Source of the DNA: Apostichopus parvimensis
Taxonomy: Eukaryota > Echinodermata > Holothuroidea > Aspidochirotida > Stichopodidae
Direction of reading: 5' to 3'
Assembly: GCA_000934455.1 (NCBI GenBank)
Contig: KN883501.1
Span: 8,919-35,901, forward strand
Length of the DNA stretch: 26,983 bases
The notes below the pieces were generated by a model, which saw only the letters and a program-made list of their open reading frames with translations, was not told the DNA's origin and searched no databases. Shown piece by piece: positions 1 through 24,567 of the stretch; positions within the stretch are counted from its first letter, which is position 1, and each line of letters starts with the position of its first letter. The position numbers and the translations under genes were made by a program.

Positions 1-858
1 CTTGGATGCTAGCTTTTAACCGGCTGGCATATGACAACCCTCCTTGTTTCTTTTGTTCACAATTGTTCTCATCGCTCTCCAGAGAATCTCTTCTAGAGGA
101 TGCTGTTGTTGTGGTTGTTGTAGTACTGACTTGTTCTTCTGCCTCATTCGTTCCCAGTCTCCTCCGACTGTTTGTATATTTACACATTTCTTTAGGAAGG
201 CTACTAGACTTTCTCAAGTCCCAGGCAGAGTCTTTGCCCCTAGCAAAGTTAGAGTTAGGTGAATCATCCATCGAATAGTTTTTCGAAAAAGATCGTGGAA
301 AACCAAAGTGACTAGCACCTTTCTCTTTGCGTCTGGATTTTCGATGTTTGACAATGTTAAAGCCGCCATGTTCTTCATCATTTTCGCCAGGGTCTGACAT
401 AGCGGCTCTACAGTCTGGTTCGCTTTCATCCTTGCCATAGTTGGTTGCATCATCTATAGCTCTCCGACGCAGTGATGCAAACACATCTTCCTCTAGCTCC
501 TCCTGCTCTTCATTTTCTTCATCTTTTGTGAGCTGCCTCAATCCTAATTCATTTTCAGGAGCTGACCATTTCCTTCCTTCTGAACATGTTTCCTCATTTC
601 CTTTTTTCTTTCTTGCTACAGGTTTGTTATTCTTAACAGGTTCAACTGCTTTTGTTCTATTACCTTTATTATCTTTTGAGTGTTTTGCTTTTTGCCCTGG
701 GAAGACTTTGCCATCATTTTCACCAGACAGATTTTCTCGCTCAGAGCTGGACTCTGCTGATGTCTTTCTCTTGGTATTGGTGTCTGCTGATGAGGGTGCA
801 ATCAGATCATTAGGAGACCTGGCTTCTTCTCCTTCAGTGGTGCTTTCAGTGCCATTGT
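1..858 (-). CDS. Exon 3 (partial) of an unrecognised lysine/serine-rich protein gene
   Basis: Read on the minus strand, a pyrimidine-rich acceptor (CCTTCTTAG) precedes base 858. From there one frame stays open for 858 bases to the window edge, about 285 codons. The incoming phase is 1, which matches the donor of the upstream exon at 2619, so the two join into a GAC codon. The product is polar and mostly low-complexity: Ser/Glu/Lys-rich stretches, an acidic patch (DEENEEQEELEEDVF), a basic patch (KHRKSRRKEKG), a run of about eight threonines, and a terminal GGLSYASRLKASIQ. I do not recognise the family. A mostly disordered nuclear or RNA-associated protein would fit the composition, but that is inference. 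The gene continues beyond the left edge. The plus-strand open frame over 441-896 is the shadow of this exon. Confidence 0.82.
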
Positions 859-1518
859 CTAAGAAGGAAAAAACAAGGTTCATACATAATTTATAGTGCC
901 ACTAAAATACCATCTCAAGATGACCACAAAAAGTCCACATAATGAAGGAATCTTTGCTGAAAACAACTGTTCTTTCATGTAAAGGCCAGCCTGAAAACAA
1001 TTTTGGCAATGTTGATGCTGAACTGACGTTTGCAAAGTGACTTGCAATACCTATCATGGGTACAGTGAATATATTTATCCAGTATCACATAGCAAACTGT
1101 TTATCAACAAAACAGGGTCAAATCAGGGAGTTGTTCATATCAACTTCCTGGTCAAATAGCATGAAGAACATCATGCATAAATGTGTGAACCAGTGTAACC
1201 TTTGTTAACCAAACTTGAGATATTGCTGCTCTCAACAATGCCCTCTTGCACATCATGGAGGCTAAGAGGCAACTTCCATACCATTCTTTCCCAAGAGGAA
1301 GGTTTTCAAGAGTTTTTAGTTGAGCTACGCTTTGAACAAAAGTGACCCATGGCCACTTATCACACTTTCACATTACTTCAAACATGTAACCTGTTCCAAG
1401 CTTGCCCAACATCCGATATGCCTTGCCAAATTTTAAATGAGAACATTCATCAGTGACACGGCACACAGGAATTTAAGTGTTGATCATCACAAGATTTGCA
1501 ATGTCCTAGCAATAACAC

Positions 1519-1743
1519 GGACATAACTATCAAGTTCATTCATGCGATATATATGTGTTTCCAAGATATGCAGATCTTGACATCTGTTTACCTTAAATGA
1601 CCTTTGACCCTCACAGCAAGTGATAGGAAACATGTACTCAGGAAGGTGGACATAAATATCAAGTTAATTCAGGGTTAAATATCAGTTTAACAAGGTTTAG
1701 AGAGTCTGATCTATTTTTACCTCAAGTGACCTTCGACCTGCAA
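1519..1743. repeat. Two-copy divergent tandem repeat, 129-bp period
   Basis: Copy A starts at 1519 (GGACATAACTATCAAGTTCATT) and copy B at 1648 with a close variant. Later landmarks keep the same offset: the TGACCTTTGACC of copy A (about 1598) and the TGACCTTCGACC of copy B (about 1727) are also 129 bases apart. The copies differ at many positions, so the duplication is old. The TGACC doublets resemble nuclear-receptor direct repeats but may be chance. Confidence 0.6.
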
Positions 1744-1864
1744 TTTCAACAAGGTTTGTAATTTTACTACTGTCGACAAGGAATCAAATACAAGCTGCAA
1801 CTGATAGAATGCATCCACTACATTGGAATATATTCCAAATGCATCCATTGAGAAACAGACATTT

Positions 1865-2261
1865 ACAGAACCAAATAAATGAGCAACACAAAACAATAAA
1901 ATTTACAAGCGTCATGTTCATTCGAACGCTTTCGAAGATATCTCATCTTCCTCCTCACGAAGATAAAATAAGATTAAAATCAAGAAAGCTCTCTACATCA
2001 AAAAACTGAAACCAGTTTTAAATAGTCAGCTATTCCAACATGGATCCTCCTACCTACTCAATGTATTTTAAACTTTGCTACATTTATCAACATGGTTAAT
2101 CATATCTATGTTATCACGAAATGGCTACAGACTTATGGAACTATATATTTTTAAAGCCTTACTCTACCTGGGGAAGAAGATGAGATATCTTCGAAAACGT
2201 TCGAACAAACATGACGCTTGTAAATATTATTGTTTTGTGTTGCTCATTTATTTGGTTCTGT
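1865..2261. mobile_element. Foldback MITE with ~90-bp inverted arms and 12-bp flanking direct repeat
   Basis: The left arm (1865 to about 1953) and right arm (about 2171-2261) are near-perfect inverted copies, starting ACAGAACCAAATAAATGAGC and ending with its complement. The spacer between them is about 217 bp. The 12-mer AAACAGACATTT lies directly outside both ends (1853-1864 and 2262-2273). Depending on where the true terminus is placed, the target duplication is 8, 10 or 12 bp. There is no coding capacity, so this is a non-autonomous element. The superfamily is uncertain: an 8-bp duplication with a TTACAG terminus would fit hAT-like elements. It sits in an intron. Confidence 0.85.
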
Positions 2262-2618
2262 AAACAGACATTTGCTTGTGAGCAGACAAACAATCTTGAT
2301 AAATTTCTGCTTTTGATAGGTTATACTAAACTGGCTATCATAACTAGGACAACTGTGACTCTTCTCATAGCCAACCGTTGTAAGTGAAGATTACAAAGAG
2401 GGTGCAAACACTGCTCCAAGAGATACAGTACTTATTAGACTAAAAACATTCTTCAGTACTTATATTCTCTTTTACATTACCCAAGTGTGTTTGTTTGTTT
2501 GTTGAGACAGGTAGGAAAGGAATCAAGCAAAAGTAACAAAATGGAAGATTAAACTGATTAAAGTAAGTCCCTTCTATGCAGGAGTGGCAATAAGACATCA
2601 TAAATGCTGGCGGCATAC

Positions 2619-3624
2619 CTTGTTTAGTTTTCTTCTTCTTTTTTCTCTTCTTCTTTCTTGTACCATCACCAACACTGGAGTCATCCCTTGGCACTTTATT
2701 TGAAGATGTATCATGCAAGCTGCAGCAGGAACCATAGTTTGTTTGGAAACTATTATCAAAATGAAAAGATGGCCCTGTTGGAGACACTGCTGGACTGCTA
2801 TGAGCATACACATCCTCTAGCTCACGTTCTTTCTGTTGTGCTCCATGCCTCTTCAATGGTGATTTATTCCCCCTATCAGTTCTGAGCTGACCTAAGATAG
2901 GTGTGGCAGCATTTACCTCAAATTCTGTAACCTGGCTAGAATTGATGAGTTCAGGAGCAGGGCAGTTTTTTACGTCGGAAACTTTGGGTTTAAGAATAAG
3001 TGATGCAGACTTCTTCAATAGATTTTCAGGATGAATTGGACCAACATCTTCTGTACTCACTTTTGTTTCTGAATTATGTTTATCTGTTTTCTCTCTAAGC
3101 ATGTTAGTTTTCCCTTTCATTACATTGTTTGTTGTTTCCTTAGTTTTTGTCAGAGGACCAAACTGTTTTCCATCATCAACCTCTTGTTGACCCTTTTGGC
3201 CAGCAACTCCACTGGCCTTACTCTCAGACATGGTGCTATCCAGTTTAGGTGTGTCTTCATCCACAATATATCTTTTCTCTGATTCAGAAAATTGACCTTT
3301 TGGCACATTGTTAGTTATGGTGTTTACTGCACCTAGGTCTGTTTCATTAGCCTGCGAAGCATTGTCATCTTTTTCATCTGTTTTTAACGTCATTGCTGGT
3401 GTAATTTGAGTGGACCCCAAATGTGGCGACAAGTTGTGGTTTCTATCTATTGATCCAAACCCTTTTTCGTTTTTTTCTGGTGCGTCAAACGTACCATAAA
3501 CTCTGACATTATGAAAGACGTCCAAGATGAGGTTTTGACCAGCCTGTAGGTCAGCTCTTAGAGTTTCTAGGTCCACAGTAGATCTTTCTGAAAGTTCACG
3601 TGCTCTTTCTTTGATTTCATCCAC
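2619..3624 (-). CDS. Exon 2 of an unrecognised lysine/serine-rich protein gene
   Basis: On the minus strand the acceptor TTTTCTCTATCAAAG precedes 3624 and the donor CAAG|GTATGC follows 2619. The exon is 1006 bases, entered in phase 0 and left in phase 1, and encodes about 335 residues. The first 45 residues (VDEIKERARELSERS, then a segment with LETLRADLQAGQNLILDVF) look helical and possibly coiled-coil. The rest is polar and low in hydrophobics. It ends in a strongly basic run (RKKKRKKKKKTK), a plausible nuclear or nucleolar signal. A methionine nine codons upstream (base 3651) lies inside the acceptor tract and is probably intronic. The open frame beyond 2619 is intron read-through. Family not recognised. 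Confidence 0.85.
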
Positions 3625-5510
3625 CTTTGATAGAGAAAATAAGAGAAACATTTTTCTCTGATATGATGGCTACAATGCTATTTTAATGAAATTAGTGGCC
3701 TTACCTGAACTTGAGGTAAAGTTATTTCATTGATACATACAATTATCTATAATAATTAAGGAATTATAAATGATAATAAGATATTATAACTTATATATAA
3801 TTATCAAATCTATTTGGTCTTCATTTCGAACTTCCAAAAAAGAAGTGTAAAGACCTTCCGAAGACAATCAAAACAACTGTAAAAATTGTTTCCTAGGAGT
3901 CTAGAACAGCAGACCTGCAACACTTTGAATATTTTTGCGATAATCTGAATTTGATATTTTCAGCATTTTCGAAACCATTTTCACCAAATGTTGAAGAAAC
4001 ACATTCAAGCAAATTGTATACATGTAGATTACACCAAACTGAGTTTCACAAAACTTCAAAATAATTTTGATTCACAAAGATCAAAATTTCAAACCATGTA
4101 TCTCAAATTATGTTCTGTTGAAACAGTGTCAAAGGGCTAATGATAAATTGCAAATTTCTCATTGTCTTTTCATGACATGTTTTACCAGCAGAGCCGGACA
4201 CTAGTCTTAATACCACTTCATGGTTCTTGTACTGACAAAGGTGAATCCACTTGCAAAGTGTGAAGTTCTTCCAAGATTTTCATTTTAAATTAGGCTTCAA
4301 GTGTTCACAATATATCAGATTTTAATTTCTGTTGGCCTAAAATGAAATCTGACAATGTATACACTCGATTCCTCCAAACACTATGGTGGATATGTACAGT
4401 ATACCAAGTATAAAGTTCAAACACCAGGTACTTTTCCTGAGTTTATTCAGGTTTCACAGATAAGGCATCACACATATACAAACACATGTTGTGTTAAGCC
4501 CCACCCACTCATATTCAGATGGGAACCAAAAACAATAAGGCACATCTTCACATCATGGGGCATCTACCTCCCAAGTATGACATTGATTCAATTTGCGTTT
4601 GTTGAGATAAAGTGTTTACAAGCTACCCGTCACATACACACTCTCTTACATACATACACACACGCCAGCACGAATTCAAAGATTTCCAATGTCAAAGGTG
4701 GCTTTCAATCCTAAAGTTGCCTCATTCTGTGTTTGTTTACACCTTCTACCCAATAGAAATCAGCCTTATTATGCAAAAATAAGAACAGTTCATATGTTGG
4801 CCATTGGGCTGTAATGGGAATGTCATTTGAGCAACTTAGGGCATGTTGCTGTTCAAAACATGGAATTAAGAAAGGTAGTTTTTTAATTGTAATCATCCAA
4901 GTACTTTTTTGGTAAAGTTTCCTTATTTTCATGTCTTAGTACTTGAAGGAAAAGTACAGTAGTGGCAACAAATTGTTTTCCTCATTTACAACATGACTGT
5001 TCCCAGACACAACTTTTAAAACTAGATTATTTCCCAAACGAAGTAAGGTTTTTCTTATCTGTTTGGGGTGTTGTTCTTCACAAAGATCTGTCATATAAGC
5101 TACAGATGATGGTTGGGTTGTGTCTTCTTTAATTGTTTTCTTAGTCAGTCACCCCATGCCGATTGAAATTCCAGTAAATGTGATACAGTAAAGTTAGCCT
5201 TTCTTGTTTTATAGGAGATTAGTGTATGTCGGCTGATTGGCTAGTTCTTCCCATTTCTCAAAATTTGAGCTATTTATTGGCTACATGCCAGTGCAAAATT
5301 AATGTTGCTGTCATATTGATTCAATGAAAATGCAAGTGGGAATTTGATTTTTAGCCAGTAGATTTTTATGCACTGGTTAATTTTAGCAATTGGCTAAACT
5401 TGTGAAATTATAGACACACAAAAATTACTTGAATGTATTATCTTTCTAATCCTTTGCATTATCCATACCCCTACTGTAGCCTATGCTAGGCCTGCTAAAC
5501 TACTGTAGGC

Positions 5511-8184
5511 TAGGCCTAGTGTAGGTCAAGTCATGTCTAGCCTGCAGTAAGGCAAGTGCACAATACTGGGAATGGCTATTTTTTTTCTGTAAAGATCTCC
5601 TTGAATTTGTGATCCAACTCCATTAAAAAAAGAATGGTTTTGGAAGATACTGATGGCAGAAGCTGCAAAACACAATTCACAAAATTGTCAATGTCACATG
5701 TCACACAAGAAACTGACACACCATTTCTTGTGATTAAAATGGCACTTCCAATTCAAACACAAGTAGTCAATAATTGACAAAAAGACTGAAGGTAGGTGTA
5801 ATAACATACTGTTGGTAACTCAAGTTGTTAACACTCACTCAAGTCACATCAGTTTGTGAATTGCAACTTGACCTTTAAAAGTATTCATGGCGTTCATATG
5901 AAAGGTATGACAAAGCTGAACATCTGCCTGTTGTTTGAACTAAGCGAATTATGCAAGTAACAATATTCCTTCAAAAGACCTTGGCACACTTTACACTAGC
6001 AGGAAACAATGCATGATAGTGTGTATAAGAGGCTCTACAAGGACCTGCTGTGCCAGTTCTTTCTGAATCTTGTGTATTATTGTTAAATTAGGTTTTTCAA
6101 CATAGCATTATTCACGGTTTACGTGTACCACTTTGACTTCTTCACTTGAAGTCTGAGGTTTCCGATTGCAAACAAAAAATAAGCTAACAGAAAAGTTAGC
6201 AGTGGCTTAACAATGGCTGCAGAAAATGGATGATTGAACCTACAGAATATCTATAGCCTTTCAGTGTCTGTTATTGATTATCATTAAAACCTGCTGATAT
6301 AACTGTGTAATGGTAATACATACATGTATTTCCTAGAGAAGCTTCACATACAGTATATTCACTGTATTGCACTGTGCATTGTTTTTTCTTTTTGACATTC
6401 CTGAACAGACTTTTACAAACATAAACCAAGTTATAGAACCATTCTACTAAATAAAGTTTCCATTAATTAATCACTGGTGGTTGGAATGGTGACAAAGTTA
6501 GAGATATTTGAAGTCATTTCTTCACATTGATAATATATATGTAAATTGTTTTTCTGCCACGGAATAATTTATCCAGTATTGCATAGCAAAATTTGATGCA
6601 AAATTGGCAAATCACTATACATGTGTGAACATGTAATAGGTATAGTGCTGTTTGTTGCCCAGTAACAATAGTATTTGATAAGAGACAAAATTCAGACTTC
6701 AAAACTTCTACACAAAATTTGAACACCGAGTACTATGAGGCCAGAAACGCAGCTGCCGACCGAGATAAATGGAGACGCTCTGTTGAGGCCTTATTTGCCT
6801 CTAGGCAAGAAGAAGACAGATGAGAGTACTATGTAGTACACCGGAAAGGTATATAAAGGAAAATATATGCATGATATTGAGAAAAGTGCACTGTACGTGC
6901 ATTTGTTATCTCTCTCCAGTACAAAATGGGTGATAATTATTTTTGAGACATTAAACATTCAATGTTACAGCACTTGACTAAAGACTGGACTTGAAACTTG
7001 GCCTCAAAGCCCTGAGACTTGACCCCAGGGACTTGAGACTTGATTCAAATGACTTATTGAAAGCACTGATATTACACGTTTCAGTCTGAAAACAATAACG
7101 TAATCATATAACACTTCTTTATCACAGTTAAAACACCATGACTTAGTGTGGTCATTATTATATAGGCCTAGCCTATGCACTTTCACCCAAATGCACTGGC
7201 CACACAACTTGAGAAATTACACACATTCCTCTGTGACTCCATCATCAAAACAGCAAAAAAATGCAGTTCCATGGAGTGTAATACTTTCATGTCTAGTAAA
7301 AAGAAACCGCAGTTTATATTCCTAGCCTAGGCCTACAGTAGGATAAAGATAAAGATAATGCTTTGATATATAGGCTAGATGGTAACTTTGGTCACATTGT
7401 TCTCATATTGTTGTGTATAGTTGGTAACACTTCACCAATCGGATTATCAAAGTACCCATGAATTATATAGCCTAGGTCTGATTTGTGTCTTGTCTAGCAA
7501 GTGGTCCCAAGTTCAACCTGTGACTGAGTGTGAGTTTATGCTTAGTTTGAGATAAATTAAACCTTAGAATGTAAAAAACTGCAACCAGAGGGAAGAAACC
7601 ATAAAGACAACTTTAATGGTTTTTTGGCAGGCATTTGAAATTAAGAGAACATTAAAATTAAAAAAAATTAAATTGCTACAATAATGATTTATGTGAAAAG
7701 GAATAGACCATTTATGCCACATTTGCCTTGTTCTCATTGTGTGCCGGTGAATAAGTCCCTTGTTAATATCTATTGCCTCATTGTACAAGTGATCACAATT
7801 GGGACCACTTACTTAGCATACACTAGGCCTAAGTTAGTTTGCACATAAATTTTAAGAGTATATTAAAGTCTAATGTTACTTGTATTTGTATTGTTGGACC
7901 TGGCCTAATCATTAGTTGTAATGTTACTATACTATTACTAGTCTAGTAGGCTATAATAATTTCACTTTGCTTAGTTAGGCCAGACATAGCCTAGGCCTAA
8001 CTCTATAGTTTTGGAATAGCCTACTACTAGTACTAGTCTAAGTTAGCTTAGTCAGACTAGGCTAGCATAATATTATTTAGTAAATTTCAAGCAGCCACTA
8101 GACTAGGCCTAAGCCTGTATGGTTTGACCTTGTGCTTAACCTTACACTACGACTACCAGACTACAGTAGTCTACGCTAGGCCTA
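5511..8184. repeat. Cluster of TAGGCCTA palindromes
   Basis: The 8-bp palindrome TAGGCCTA is present exactly at 5511, 7163, 7328, 7824, 7992, 8104 and 8177. Many near-variants (CTAGGCCTG, TAGCCTAGG, CTAGGCTA) lie between them. The density rises toward exon 1 of the minus-strand gene. One more exact copy is at 12651. Function is unknown; it could be a decayed simple repeat family or a recurring regulatory motif. Confidence 0.75.
6738..6823 (+). mobile_element. 86-bp 5'-truncated LINE insertion (ORF2 C-terminal tail)
   Basis: The 10-mer GAGTACTATG occurs at 6728-6737 and again at 6824-6833. The 86 bases between encode an open tail (ARNAAADRDKWRRSV, then EALFASRQEEDR and a TGA stop), and the TGA is the last codon before the second copy. 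ADRD-W-R plus a terminal EEDR resembles the last residues of non-LTR retrotransposon endonuclease/reverse-transcriptase proteins. Extreme 5' truncation with a direct target duplication is the classic outcome of target-primed reverse transcription. The 3' end falls exactly at the stop codon, so the 3' UTR is absent or nearly so, as is common in RTE-like elements. The clade assignment is tentative. Confidence 0.72.
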
Positions 8185-8258
8185 GGCTAACCCTAGACGA
8201 GGTCCTAGGCTACAACACAGTTGAAACAAACAGCCGAAACCGTTGTTCATATTCCCAC

Positions 8259-8420
8259 TTTTGTCTTGCCCAAATGAGGTGGAATAGAGCTATCGTAAAT
8301 CTGCAAGAACTTCTCGGTGTCGTCTTCTTTCAGTGCTAATGCTAACGTTAGAGATACTGACAAAAGCTCACTTTCTTTGCAAGTTTGATTGTTGTCACCG
8401 CCAGCAAACTCGCTGGCCAT
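8259..8420 (-). CDS. Exon 1 (start codon) of an unrecognised lysine/serine-rich protein gene
   Basis: On the minus strand ATGGCC at 8420 opens 54 codons, MASEFAGGDNNQTCKESELL followed by a segment with LALALKEDDTEKFLQIYDSS and ending HLGKTK. The frame then meets a donor (AAAA|GTGGGA) three codons before a TGA. The exon ends in phase 0 and exon 2 starts in phase 0, so the proteins join directly. A second ATG two codons upstream (8426) is in frame, and a TAA directly before it (8429-8427) closes the frame. Translation must therefore begin at 8426 or 8420. The 8420 ATG has the better context, with A at -3 and G at +4. Residues 18-45 look helical. The donor is weak at -1, which is the main reservation. 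Confidence 0.72.
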
Positions 8421-10498
8421 GATCATTTACCACTCATTCTTGTGCAAATTACACCATACCAAATACGTTATGTTACACACTTAATGTAGTGCAACGGTGT
8501 GTGGTTTGAATATGCGCGTACTTATGTCCAATATGTACCGTGTACGGTACGGCATGTATGCTAACAGCGATTTTGTGTGCCTAGCTAGCCTAACCAGTAC
8601 CAAATTTCGTAGCGTATGTGTGTAAATTCATATGCATGGCATGTGTATGTGTAGGCTATACATATATATGTCACTACAAATTTCTGTAGTTGTTATGGTC
8701 GAACACGCATGCGTAGAACTTGACGACGGAAACCTAAGTTGACGGAAAGCTGCTCAAATTTGTACCGGTTGCAGAAATCCACCTCAAATGAAGCACGAAC
8801 AAACGGCCTGACGGTTCTGACAAATGAATGTGCCCACATACCGTTTCGCTGATAAGGATGAGCATTGCAAATGAATGGTCACGTGAATGGAATGTTACCA
8901 GACGTCCAACAATATTATGCTGATCTAAATCAATCCCCTTCCTCAACCACCGCACCCCTCCCCCAATTGTACCTTTACTCTGCAGTTGTGCCGTTGATAA
9001 TAAAACAGAGAGTTCCCGCGGCTTATTACCAGAAGCGAAGTGTTCCTGAAAATTAAAGGGGTTGTGCTGGGTTCAGTTGATGGCTTAAAATGATCTGCAT
9101 CTTCAGGTCCAAACTATATCTCATAGCATTTTGTATAGTAAAGAATTGTATTTATCTCAATTGTTGACATTCTGACATTGCACCTGGCAACTACAGGAAA
9201 GTGAAAATGTCATAATGGCAATTGTTCTCAAGACTGAGAAATTAACAACCAAGCAAAAGTGCCAATGTATCACATTTAAAGTGGATAAGTCAGCAAGAAT
9301 GTTATAATAGGAATTAGCAGAGCTTTTGAATAACCTCTGGCGTGATGACAGCACAGACCGTGCATCAACTTTGATCCACTTACTGAAGTTAGAGAGGGTT
9401 GAGTCAGTTAACTGTTTACATTAATTCAACTTTATCAGGATCACATGCAGGTTTTTACATTACCCAATCAACGGACGTACAACCAGCATGACTGAGCTAC
9501 TTCAATAATTCAATCAAATGCCACAATAGATCGTATACTCCCAATTATGGAACTTAATTAAAACTTCTATCGCAACCGAATTTCGTCATGTTATAAGGTA
9601 AAATAGTTTACCAAGCTAATTGCTTATGAAATTTTATTTCCATATAATAGTTGGGGTTTGCGTCTTCTTTAAATCAAGAGAAAAAATTAAAGACACCAAT
9701 GCTGATTAGGAATGTGAGGAAACTGTTCATCATCGTGACTCAGACTAAACGGTTTAGAGATAAAGTTACTTTGTGAAATTAGCATATAAATCACAAGTAT
9801 GACTCATGTTCATGACAACAACAACAAATAAAAGTTGAGACGCCATCTGAGACATATAGGCCCTAGACTGTAAATTTGGCCTGTTGGCCTAATTAGATTT
9901 AAAGGTTGTGTTACGATACCTTTTGTGCGACAGTACGTGGTGGTAGGCGGTCATGACCCCAACCCTCGCACCCCCGCCTACTTACGCTAGCCAGTGGTCA
10001 ACGATGTTTACAGACCTCTGTTGTCTACTATGCAGATTCCTGTGTATTCTGGATCTGTTTACAACATTACTATATACGCTGACAGCAGCAGTTCATTACT
10101 GTATCGTCCCTCGATCTGGAAATGTCTGCAAACGGGCGGCAGCCCATGCAGAAGAGAAGACCGTGCCATTGCTTTTTTTTTAAAAGGAAAGTCTCCCAGG
10201 AAAGAACCTGGGCACGAAACCAAACTACCAAACGACTGATCCGCTCTCAGCCCCAGTCCCCTTGCATTGGGACTGTGACTGTGTGATCATCGCCAGGTGT
10301 GCGTCACCATTCCCCTCGAAAGGGAACAGATACTACACCATTGCCATTGCTCGTCGAGGTATGCAAGCAGTGTGGTAAAAGTGTACGTGCAACTAAAATC
10401 AAATTCTCTGAGAGAGATTCTGCGAAGTTGTATTCATTTGTCTTGATATTCACTAATACATACGACTATTGAAGCCACTACTAACTGCGATTTCAAAA
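8421..10498. other. Head-to-head intergenic region
   Basis: This lies between the start of the minus-strand gene (8420) and the first possible start of the plus-strand protease gene (10499 or 10642). Both promoters should lie here. The part nearest 8420 is richer in CpG than the introns and has a perfect inverted repeat GTACCG-TGTA-CGGTAC at 8535-8550. I did not find a convincing TATA box. Short open frames at 8734-9056 and 9157-9354 look like chance. A GC-richer patch at about 9930-10380 carries two overlapping unrecognised open frames (9953-10183 and 9994-10239) and a hairpin cluster. Confidence 0.55.
10195..10326. other. Cluster of four short hairpins upstream of the protease gene
   Basis: Four inverted repeats lie within 132 bases: CCCAGG/CCTGGG (10195-10212), CAGTCCC/GGGACTG (10254-10275), GGTG/CACC (10296-10308) and TTCCC/GGGAA (10310-10326). 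Together they could be a structured RNA, a 5' UTR element, or a transposon relic. I could not match the sequence to any spliceosomal snRNA I know. Described as structure only. Confidence 0.4.
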
Positions 10499-10558
10499 AT
10501 GTTATCTTTTGTTTTTGTCAATGCATTAGTCCTTTCATGCTTTGGTGCAGAATCAAAG
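10499..10558 (+). CDS. Possible alternative 5' exon with a second signal-peptide-like sequence
   Basis: ATG at 10499 opens 20 codons (MLSFVFVNALVLSCFGAESK), a hydrophobic signal-like stretch, followed by AAG|GTAGTA, a usable donor. A good acceptor (TCGTTCTTTACTACAG) ends at 10632. Removing the 74-base piece between them leaves the frame open into PSI-MDNIAR, the N-terminus of the protease. Without splicing, the same ATG gives an overlapping upstream frame ending at 10654, which would tend to repress the start at 10642. Which reading is used cannot be decided from sequence. Confidence 0.35.
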
Positions 10559-10641
10559 GTAGTATCTGTTGCTACATCTAGTCAGCATAAGTCGTTTGTA
10601 AGGACACCGTTCACGCTCGTTCTTTACTACAGCCATCTATC

Positions 10642-24567
<13,926 letters not shown>

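Larger units (their letters stand above)
859..2618 (-). other. Intron 2 of the unrecognised minus-strand gene
   Basis: The donor is GTATGCC read leftward from 2618 and the acceptor ends at 859. I see no coding exon inside. It contains a divergent 129-bp tandem duplication (1519-1743) and a foldback element (1865-2261), annotated separately. The small open frames at 1809-2009 and 2075-2263 lie largely in the foldback element and look non-coding. Confidence 0.7.
3625..8258 (-). other. Intron 1 (4.6 kb) of the unrecognised minus-strand gene
   Basis: This intron is AT-rich, and none of its small open frames has convincing exon borders or domain signal. Its contents of note are an 86-bp LINE insertion at 6738-6823 and seven exact TAGGCCTA palindromes between 5511 and 8184, both listed separately. 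Otherwise I see nothing I can name. An additional small exon cannot be excluded, but both flanking junctions are phase 0 and join cleanly without one. Confidence 0.6.

Noticed and set aside
441..896. 151-codon plus-strand open frame rich in Ser/Phe
   Set aside because: It is the antisense shadow of the minus-strand exon 858-1, which has clean splice phase with its neighbour.
1809..2263. Small plus-strand frames of 62-66 codons
   Set aside because: They overlap the foldback element and its spacer; no domain or splice support.
9953..10239. Two overlapping open frames of 76 and 81 codons in a GC-richer patch
   Set aside because: Not accepted as genes: no recognisable domain, signal or splice context. 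Kept only as part of the hairpin-region observation.
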